Source: Pseudomonadota bacterium
GTDB lineage: Bacteria; Myxococcota; UBA9042; PHBI01
Assembly (NCBI GenBank): GCA_005772945.1
Contig: SXIE01000003.1
Location: 1 to 10,091, forward strand
Length of the DNA: 10,091 nt
Reading direction: 5' to 3'
Part shown: one piece after another, positions 1 to 5,415 of the stretch
Position numbering within the stretch: position 1 is the stretch's first letter
Layout of the letters: the number at the start of each line of letters is the position of its first letter
Position numbers and translations under genes: made by a program
The notes under the pieces: model-generated
The model's database searches: none
The model's input: the letters and a program-made list of their open reading frames with translations, nothing else
Told to the model about the DNA's origin: nothing

Positions 1-555
1 AACGTCTTCGACGACTTCATCGCCTCGACCGAGCACCTCATCACCGCGGGAATCGCCCAAAGGGGACACATCGGCATCATCGGCGGCAGCAACGGCGGGC
101 TCTTGATGGGCGCGGTGATGACGCAGCGGCCGGATCTCTTCGCCGCCGTCACCTCGGTCGTCGGCATCTACGACATGCTGCGCGTCGAGACCGAGCCGAA
201 CGGCGCCTTCAACACGACCGAATTCGGGAGCGTCCAAGACGAGGCGATGTTCAAGGCGCTCCACGCCTACTCGCCGTACCATCGCGTGGTCGACGGCACG
301 AACTACCCGCCGACGCTCTTCCTCATGGGCGCGAACGATGTCCGCGTCGCGCCGTGGCACTCGCGCAAGTTCGTCGCGCGCCTCCAGGCCGCCAGCGGCA
401 ACGACGCGCCGCACCTCTTGGTCACGAGCTTCGACGCCGGTCACGGGATCGGCAGCTCGATCGAGCAGGTCGTGCAGCAGAACGCCGACGGGTTCGCGTT
501 CTTGCTCGACTACGTTCTGCCCGCGGCGCCTGCGGCGCCTGGGACGATCCGCTGA
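1..555 (+). CDS. Prolyl oligopeptidase family (S9) serine peptidase, C-terminal part
   Basis: This is the last 184 residues of a prolyl-oligopeptidase-type alpha/beta-hydrolase; the beta-propeller and the start lie left of the window. The whole catalytic triad is visible. The nucleophile is Ser30 (window numbering) in GGSNGG, the acid is Asp113 in GANDVRVAPWHS (equivalent to the D-D-R-V-x-P-x-H-S motif of the family), and the base is His148 in AGHGIG. The family cleaves peptides, often after proline, and some members trim or cyclise peptide natural products. Whether the protein is secreted cannot be seen without the N-terminus. The stop codon (553-555) overlaps the apparent start of the radical SAM gene, suggesting translational coupling. 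The family call is firm; the substrate is unknown. Confidence 0.92.
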   Translation, partial: NVFDDFIASTEHLITAGIAQRGHIGIIGGSNGGLLMGAVMTQRPDLFAAVTSVVGIYDMLRVETEPNGAFNTTEFGSVQDEAMFKALHAYSPYHRVVDGTNYPPTLFLMGANDVRVAPWHSRKFVARLQAASGNDAPHLLVTSFDAGHGIGSSIEQVVQQNADGFAFLLDYVLPAAPAAPGTIR

Positions 556-1940
556 AGACGCTCTGCCTCATCTCGCCGCCCGTCCTGCACGGGGCCGGCT
601 GGTGGGCCAACCGGCTCGCGAACAAGCCGCATCTGGCGAGTCTCGCGGGGGCCGTGCGCGATGTGGCCGCCGTGCGCGTCATCGAGCTGGACCGCGTCGC
701 GGGCGAGGATCTCGAGGCTCTGCTCGAGGTCGTCGAGCGGGTTCTATTCGACTGCGAGATGGACGGACCGCCGCTCGGGCTGGTCGGGATCTCGTGCTGG
801 ACCAGCATGCACTATCTCGGTGCGCTCGCCGTCGCGCGCCGCGTGCGCGAGCTGGCCCCGCACGTCCCGATCGTCGTCGGCGGCCACCACGCGACCGCGC
901 TTCCCAGCGACTTCGATCACGCCGTCTGCGACTGGGTCGTGCGTCACGACGGCGAGGAGCCGCTGCGCCGCCTGTGCCGCGAATGGCCCGCGCGCCCGCC
1001 TGCGATGGGCATCCTCGAGGGTGGCGCCTTCGACCAAGCGCGGACGGATCACATCGACTGGGATCATTACGGCGGCCCGAGCGCACGCGGCGGCGCGCTG
1101 TGGATCGGCACAAGCCGCGGCTGCGCCTTCAAGTGCGATTTCTGCGTCGAGCCGGGCCGCGGCGCGCGCTACTCACGCTACAGCGTCGAGGCGCAACTGG
1201 GGATCCTGCAGCGCCTCGTCGCGCGCGTCGGGCCGCGCGCCATCGCCTTCTCGGATCCACTCTTTGGCGCGAACCGATCGTGGCTCATCGCCTTTCTGGA
1301 CGGGCTCGAGCGCCTGCGCCTACCGGTCTCGTTCTGGTGCGAGACGCGCGCCGATCTGATGTCGCCCGAGACGCTGGAGGGCTTCAAGCGCTGCGGCTTC
1401 ATGGTCGACTTCGGGCTCGACACCGCGAGCCCGACCATGATTGCACGCATGCACAAGGCTGCAAGCGCCGAGACGTACCTCGCGCGTGCCCGTGACACCT
1501 TCGACGAAGCGAATCGCATCGGCCTCCATCACGGCATCTACCTCGTCTTCAACTTCCCGGGCGAGACGCCGGAGACGACGCGCGAGACGATGGCTTGGGT
1601 CGAGGGGATCGGCGCCGGCGACCCCGCGCGCCCGCTTGCGGGGTGGCTGTCGTGCCAGACGTTCTTCATCCTGCCGGGCACGGCAGCCTGGCATCGCATG
1701 GCCGACGACCACGCGCGCGACGGGACCGAGATCGCGCACCCGGCCTGGTGGAAGGAGTCGGGCGAGCACCACGCGCTCGCCACCCGGGTCCTGCCGCATC
1801 GCGCGTGGCGTGGTCGCGAGCACGAGCTGCGCGCGTTCCAGCTCTGGAACCAACAGGTCAACGTGGCCTGGTCGGCGCGCTACGCCCCCGAGGTCGCGGC
1901 CTTCCGGCAGCGGTTCCTGACGGGCGGCACGGATCCCTGA
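552..1940 (+). CDS. B12-binding-domain-type radical SAM protein
   Basis: About 462 residues. The N-terminal part (about 1-150) looks like the Rossmann-type cobalamin-binding domain found before many radical SAM cores: TLCLISPPV at the start, VGISCWTSM, then VVGGHHAT (GGHH at about 110-113). No DxHxxG cobalamin-ligand motif is seen, as in many relatives. The radical SAM core follows, with the cluster motif CAFKCDFC (Cys191, Cys195, Cys198; Cx3Cx2C) after GTSRG. Later core elements are FSDPLFG, CETRADL, GFMVDFGLDTAS and FNFPGETPETT. Such enzymes reductively cleave S-adenosylmethionine; members with this domain order do methylations, ring closures or other radical steps. No substrate can be assigned. 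The start is chosen at CTG 552. The first canonical in-frame start (GTG 654) would delete the first beta-strand, and a far-upstream GTG (354) would add about 66 Arg-rich residues read out of frame through the peptidase gene. A weak GGGA lies 7 bases upstream. Confidence 0.88.
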   Translation: MKTLCLISPPVLHGAGWWANRLANKPHLASLAGAVRDVAAVRVIELDRVAGEDLEALLEVVERVLFDCEMDGPPLGLVGISCWTSMHYLGALAVARRVRELAPHVPIVVGGHHATALPSDFDHAVCDWVVRHDGEEPLRRLCREWPARPPAMGILEGGAFDQARTDHIDWDHYGGPSARGGALWIGTSRGCAFKCDFCVEPGRGARYSRYSVEAQLGILQRLVARVGPRAIAFSDPLFGANRSWLIAFLDGLERLRLPVSFWCETRADLMSPETLEGFKRCGFMVDFGLDTASPTMIARMHKAASAETYLARARDTFDEANRIGLHHGIYLVFNFPGETPETTRETMAWVEGIGAGDPARPLAGWLSCQTFFILPGTAAWHRMADDHARDGTEIAHPAWWKESGEHHALATRVLPHRAWRGREHELRAFQLWNQQVNVAWSARYAPEVAAFRQRFLTGGTDP

Positions 1941-1969
1941 TCCCCGCAATTCTCAAGGCCGTCGTCCGC

Positions 1970-1990
1970 GATGTAGACACTGTCTATATC
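1970..1990. repeat. 21-bp palindromic repeat, copy 1 (convergent gap)
   Basis: Left arm GATGTAGACA (1970-1979), central C1980, right arm TGTCTATATC (1981-1990); one mismatch from a perfect palindrome. It lies between the convergent radical SAM and mnmE genes, and its right edge overlaps the mnmE stop codon (1989-1991) by two bases. As RNA it would fold into an 8-pair stem (one mismatch) with a 5-base loop. No T-run follows on either strand, so it is not a typical intrinsic terminator. Confidence 0.8.
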
Positions 1991-3317
1991 ACTTGCCGAT
2001 GCAGAACGTGGCGAACAGGCGATCGAGCACGTCTTCGATCGTCGTGAGTCCGACCAGCTCCGCGAGGGCATCGAGCGCGTCCTGCAGATCGACGGCCGCG
2101 AGCTCAGGGGGCTCGCCGCGCGTGATCGCGTCCGCGGCTCGCGTGACGGCCTCGACGGCGCTCGCGAGCGCGATCCGTTGACGGTCGCGAGCGATCGTCA
2201 GGCCCTCGTCCGAGACGCGTGCACCGAGGGCGTCGGCGATCGCGGCGAGCAGCTCCGCGAGTCCCTCGCCGGTCGCGACGCTGAGGGCAAGTCCGGGGGG
2301 CGCCGACGGCCAGAGGTCACGTTTGGAGTAGACCACCAGCTCCGGCGCGCCGCGGCCTCCGGCTGGCGAGGGCGCCGCACCGCCAGGAGGCACGAGGCGC
2401 AGCACCAGGTCCGCACCCGCCACCGCGCGCTCGGTCCGCGCGATCCCCAGCGTCTCGATCGGGTCCTCGGTCGCATGGAGTCCGGCCGTGTCGACGAGGA
2501 CGACCGGGATCCCGCACACGTCGAGTGTCTCCTCGAGCGTGTCGCGCGTGGTCCCCGGAATGGGCGTGACGATCGCCCGATCGGCCTGACAGAGCGCGTT
2601 GAAGAGGCTCGACTTCCCGGCGTTCGGCGGCCCCGCCAGGACCACCCGCGCTCCGTCGCGCACCCAGTGCCCGGTGCGATACGTCCCGGCAAGCGCCCCG
2701 AGCGCTGCGGCCTCGGCGTGCATGCGCGCGACGAGCTTCGCCGGATTCAGCGCCGGCAGATCCTCGTCCGGAAAGTCGATGCGCGCCTCGAGCTCCGCGC
2801 GAAACGTGATGAGCGCCGCGCGTGCCGCCATCGCGCGTTCGTAGAGCCCGCCCGCGAGGTGCGCGCGCGCCTGCCCCAGCGCGCGATCGGTCTGGGCCGT
2901 GATCAGATCGGCGATCGCCTCGGCGCGCGTCAGATCGATGCGCCCGTTGAGGAACGCGCGCCTGAGGAACTCCCCGGGCTCGGCCGGCCGCGCGCCCGCC
3001 GCGTAGAGCACCTCCAGGCAGCGCCGGAGATGCAGCGCGCCGCCGTGCAGATGCAGCTCGGCCACGTCCTCGCCGGTCATGCTGCGCGGCGCGGGAAAGA
3101 CGACCGCCATGCCGTGGTCGAGGTCGCGTCCGCGCCCGTCGTGAAAGACGCCGACCAACAACGTGCGGGGCGCCGTTTGGGCGAGGTCCGCCGGCAGCCC
3201 ACGCACGTGCGCGAGCGCGATCGGGATCGCGCGCGGCCCCGAGAGGCGCAGGATCCCGACCCCGCCGCCGGCCGCCGTCGCGAGCGCGGCGATGGTGGTG
3301 ACCGCGTCCGCGCTCAC
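1989..3317 (-). CDS. mnmE: tRNA uridine-5-carboxymethylaminomethyl(34) synthesis GTPase MnmE
   Basis: 442 residues (the family is usually about 450). With MnmG it installs the (carboxymethyl)aminomethyl group on wobble uridine 34 of certain tRNAs, in the cytoplasm. The N-terminal formyl-tetrahydrofolate-binding domain has [20 protein letters not shown] and the hallmark [16 protein letters not shown]. The inserted G domain shows G1 GPPNAGKSS (229-237), G2 GTTRD, G3 DTAG (276-279) and G4 SKRD (331-334; usually NKxD). The protein ends in the diagnostic C-terminal FCIGK with Cys439. The GTG start at 3317 gives the normal family N-terminus; the frame stays open further upstream but through sulfatase sequence. 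The start overlaps the sulfatase stop by four bases (GTGA), implying coupled translation. MnmG, YidC and other usual neighbours are not in the window. The identity is near certain; the Asn-to-Ser change in G4 is the odd point. Confidence 0.97.
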   Translation of the reverse strand: MSADAVTTIAALATAAGGGVGILRLSGPRAIPIALAHVRGLPADLAQTAPRTLLVGVFHDGRGRDLDHGMAVVFPAPRSMTGEDVAELHLHGGALHLRRCLEVLYAAGARPAEPGEFLRRAFLNGRIDLTRAEAIADLITAQTDRALGQARAHLAGGLYERAMAARAALITFRAELEARIDFPDEDLPALNPAKLVARMHAEAAALGALAGTYRTGHWVRDGARVVLAGPPNAGKSSLFNALCQADRAIVTPIPGTTRDTLEETLDVCGIPVVLVDTAGLHATEDPIETLGIARTERAVAGADLVLRLVPPGGAAPSPAGGRGAPELVVYSKRDLWPSAPPGLALSVATGEGLAELLAAIADALGARVSDEGLTIARDRQRIALASAVEAVTRAADAITRGEPPELAAVDLQDALDALAELVGLTTIEDVLDRLFATFCIGK

Positions 3318-4696
3318 GCCGGGAGCACCGTCTCGAACGCCCGCTCCCTGCCCGCGAGCGCTTCGGTGGCGGCCGCGTGTTCCATGTTGACACTGTCTAC
3401 ATCCGACACGCGCCGCGGCCCCGGTGCCACCAGGTTCGTCAGCTCGTCCGGGTCGCTCGCGAGATCGTACAGCTCGTCCTCGACGATCGACTCCGGCGCG
3501 AACGGCCTCCCGAGGCGCGAAAAGTACCGCGCGAACTTGAAGCGTCCATCGAAGCGTCCGACGACGAAGCCGCGCGCCCGCGACCACGGTACGCCCAGCG
3601 TGCAGCGCGCGCGGTAGTGAAAGAGCACGTCGTCGCGGGCGCGCGGCGCCTTGCCCAGCACCACGCTCGATTGGTCCGCCCCCGGCAGGCCCTCGCGCGA
3701 TCCTGCGTCCGCGCCGATGAGGCCGAGCACGGTCGGGGTCAGATCGATACTCGAATAGAGCGCCTCGGTCGTTCCCGGCGTGATGAGCCCCGGGCAGCGC
3801 GCGATGAAGGGCACGCGCGAGTTCTCCTCGTAGACGACCGGCCCCTTGCCGCGCAGGCCGTGCGCGCCGGCGAGCTCACCGTGATCGGATGTGGTGAGGA
3901 CGATGGTCCGGCGCGCGAGCCCGAGCGTGTCGAGCCCGTCGAGCACCCGGGCGATACACCGATCGACCGCCACCTGGTAGTCGACGTAGGCGTCGAGGAC
4001 CTCCTGCCAGCGGCGCCCGCGGCGATGGCGCACGAAGCCCGCGACAATGTGGCCGAGACGCCGGAAACGCCGATGAATGGCGGGCTTGCCGGCCAGGTCG
4101 TCCGCGAAGCTCGCCGGGTAGGGGGCGGCGTGCGGCTCGCGCGTCGGGCGCGGTACGCGCGGCGAGAACATGATGTCGTGGGGGTTCACGAACGACACCG
4201 TCAGACACCACGGCGTCGCCTCCCGACCGTATTGCCCGAGCCACTTCACGGCGAGCTCGGCGACCTCGGGATCGCTCTTGGTGCCCTCGTGGGGGCGGCC
4301 GTGGCGGTCGGGGCCGTTCCAGTCCTGGAAGCCGTAGCGCGTGAGGCCGGGCGCGCCGCGGGCGAGATCCTTGTCGCGCGCGAGGTGCCACTTGCCGAGG
4401 TAGCTCGCGCGGTAGCCGCTCGCGGCCAGGCGCGTCCCGAGCGTGCGAACGCCGGGGTCGAGTGATGCCTGCCAGCGGAAATTGACGTTATCGTCCATGC
4501 GCACGCTGCTCGCGTGATAGCCCGTGAAGAGCCCGGCGCGTGCCGGCGTGCAGAGCGCGCTCGGGGTGTAGGCGCGCGTGAACGAGAGGCCATCGCGCGT
4601 GAGTGCATCGAGGGCCGGGAGCTGCACCTGCGGCGGCCACCACGCGCGCTGCCGTTGCTGATCGGTGACGATGACGAGCACACATGGACGGTCCAT
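3314..4696 (-). CDS. Sulfatase (formylglycine-dependent arylsulfatase-like hydrolase)
   Basis: 460 residues, an alkaline-phosphatase-superfamily sulfatase. Metal-site residues Asp12-Gln13 lie in IVTDQQR. The signature is SALCTPARAGLFTG with Cys49 in C-x-P-x-R, the Cys-type site that formylglycine-generating enzyme converts to formylglycine. Further family blocks are GKWHL (Lys102, His104) and SDHGELAGAHG (Asp271, His272), and the C-terminus has LYDLASDPDELTNL. The D-Q pair recalls choline-sulfatase or phosphonate-monoester-hydrolase relatives, so the substrate is open. No signal peptide or lipobox is seen, so it looks cytoplasmic as read. The start is ATG 4696, eight bases after GGGAGG; an upstream TTG (4714) lacks such a site. 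A copy of the 21-bp palindrome encodes residues 432-438, in the loop between the end of the fold and the last helix. The stop overlaps the mnmE start. Confidence 0.93.
   Translation of the reverse strand: MDRPCVLVIVTDQQRQRAWWPPQVQLPALDALTRDGLSFTRAYTPSALCTPARAGLFTGYHASSVRMDDNVNFRWQASLDPGVRTLGTRLAASGYRASYLGKWHLARDKDLARGAPGLTRYGFQDWNGPDRHGRPHEGTKSDPEVAELAVKWLGQYGREATPWCLTVSFVNPHDIMFSPRVPRPTREPHAAPYPASFADDLAGKPAIHRRFRRLGHIVAGFVRHRRGRRWQEVLDAYVDYQVAVDRCIARVLDGLDTLGLARRTIVLTTSDHGELAGAHGLRGKGPVVYEENSRVPFIARCPGLITPGTTEALYSSIDLTPTVLGLIGADAGSREGLPGADQSSVVLGKAPRARDDVLFHYRARCTLGVPWSRARGFVVGRFDGRFKFARYFSRLGRPFAPESIVEDELYDLASDPDELTNLVAPGPRRVSDVDSVNMEHAAATEALAGRERAFETVLPA
3383..3403. repeat. 21-bp palindromic repeat, copy 2 (inside the sulfatase gene)
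   Basis: Left arm CATGTTGACA (3383-3392), central C3393, right arm TGTCTACATC (3394-3403). Read on the minus strand it is in frame and encodes DVDSVNM (sulfatase residues 432-438). It interrupts the usual link between the DPDELTNL motif and the C-terminal helix, a loop where extra residues should be tolerated. Confidence 0.8.
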
Positions 4697-4697
4697 G
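4683..4697. repeat. 15-bp perfect palindrome over the sulfatase start codon
   Basis: CATGGAC - G - GTCCATG is a perfect 7+1+7 palindrome centred on 4690. It contains the ATG start codon of the sulfatase (4694-4696) and codons 2-4. It shares the GAC/GTC layout of the 21-bp family but lacks its outer arms. It could be an operator or an initiation-region hairpin, or chance, since the coding sequence M-D-R-P gives it for free. Confidence 0.4.
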
Positions 4698-4704
4698 ATG
4701 ATGA

Positions 4705-4710
4705 CCTCCC
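4705..4710 (-). promoter_or_regulatory. Ribosome binding site of the sulfatase gene
   Basis: On the minus strand GGGAGG lies eight bases before ATG 4696. This strong Shine-Dalgarno sequence decides the start in favour of 4696 over the in-frame TTG at 4714, which it would follow. Confidence 0.75.
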
Positions 4711-4827
4711 GCAAAGGGCCTGGTCGCGATACTCACCTGGATGCCATAGCGCGCCGGCAGGCGTCTGTCGTCTTCGTGTAAGGTGCGAAACTGGCCGCGG
4801 CGAGGGACGCGGCGTAAGGTCCGGCCG
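4711..4827. promoter_or_regulatory. Divergent intergenic region between sulfatase and TPR genes
   Basis: This gap must hold the promoters for the leftward sulfatase-mnmE pair and the rightward TPR gene, because the genes diverge. I see no convincing -35/-10 pair on either strand. The only clear signal is an AAGG Shine-Dalgarno at 4816-4819 for the TPR gene. No copy of the 21-bp palindrome is present. Confidence 0.35.
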
Positions 4828-5358
4828 ATGGCGACTCCGGCCGAGCTGATGAGCCAAGCCCAGACCGCGCTCGAGCGGCAGAACTACCCGCTGGCGGTCG
4901 ATCGCCTCGAGCGTTTTCTCGCGGCGCGCCCGGGTGATCTCGAGGCGGGGCGCCTGCTCGCACAGGCCTGGCGTGAGCGCGGCGACATGCTCGCCGCCGA
5001 GCAAGCGCTGGTCGGTGTGCTGCGTCTCCGCGGCGAGGTCGAAGGGGCGATCGAGCTCTGGCTCGAGCTGGCCGATCTGCGCCTCCTCATGGGCCGCCCG
5101 GAGGACGCCGCGCGCGCGTGTCGTCACGCGCTGATCCACGATCCGAGTCAGTGGGAGGCCTACTACCTCTTGGGCAATTGCTTCCTCGACGCGCGCGCCG
5201 CTCCCGAGGCGGTGAAGGCCTACCGCGAGGCGCTGACGCTCAATCCGTTCGAGCGCGAGATCTGGCACAACCTGCTCGTCGCCTACGAAACACTCGCCGA
5301 CGACCGCGGCATCGCCGAGGCGAAGGACGCGCTTGCGCGCTTTCGCGAGCCGGACTGA
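4828..5358 (+). CDS. Small tetratricopeptide-repeat (TPR) protein
   Basis: 176 residues, all helical by pattern, with about four TPR-like helix pairs. The first begins at AQTALERQNYPLAVDRLERF, followed by units around GRLLAQAWRERGDMLAAEQA, LADLRLLMGRPEDAARACRH and YYLLGNCFLDARAAPEAVKA. A further half unit lies at EIWHNLLVAYETLADDRGIA. Characteristic TPR positions (Leu/Gly/Tyr at 8 and 11, Ala at 20, Pro before the next unit, as in HDPS and LNPF) are visible. TPR proteins are protein-binding scaffolds; no partner can be named. There is no signal peptide or membrane segment, so it is probably cytoplasmic. The ATG at 4828 is chosen because AAGG lies eight bases before it; an in-frame GTG at 4783 would add 15 Arg-rich residues. 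It converges with the PHP-domain lipoprotein gene. Confidence 0.85.
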   Translation: MATPAELMSQAQTALERQNYPLAVDRLERFLAARPGDLEAGRLLAQAWRERGDMLAAEQALVGVLRLRGEVEGAIELWLELADLRLLMGRPEDAARACRHALIHDPSQWEAYYLLGNCFLDARAAPEAVKAYREALTLNPFEREIWHNLLVAYETLADDRGIAEAKDALARFREPD

Positions 5359-5385
5359 TCGCCGTGAGGAGCCCCGAGCGCACCT

Positions 5386-5406
5386 GATGTAGACACTGTC
5401 TACATT
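5386..5406. repeat. 21-bp palindromic repeat, copy 3 (convergent gap)
   Basis: Left arm GATGTAGACA (5386-5395), central C5396, right arm TGTCTACATT (5397-5406). It is the best copy, with a single outermost mismatch. It lies between the convergent TPR and PHP-lipoprotein genes, nine bases beyond the stop codon of the latter. It can form an 8-base stem as RNA, but no T-run accompanies it. Confidence 0.82.
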
Positions 5407-5415
5407 GGGTGAACC

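Noticed and set aside
338..1495. A 385-codon plus-strand frame overlapping the peptidase and radical SAM genes
   Set aside because: Extreme Arg/Ala composition with no motifs; the radical SAM cluster motif lies in another frame of the same strand.
2178..3617. A 479-codon open frame on the plus strand, opposite mnmE
   Set aside because: Arg-rich shadow of mnmE, whose GTPase motifs and CIGK end are unmistakable.
4246..5268. A 340-codon minus-strand frame covering the TPR gene and sulfatase start
   Set aside because: It runs antisense to the TPR repeats and out of frame through the sulfatase N-terminus; low-complexity Arg/Ser/Ala in its second half.
1970..5406. The intergenic palindromes as ordinary intrinsic terminators
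   Set aside because: No T-run follows the stem on either strand, stems are only moderately GC, and identical elements lie inside coding sequences.
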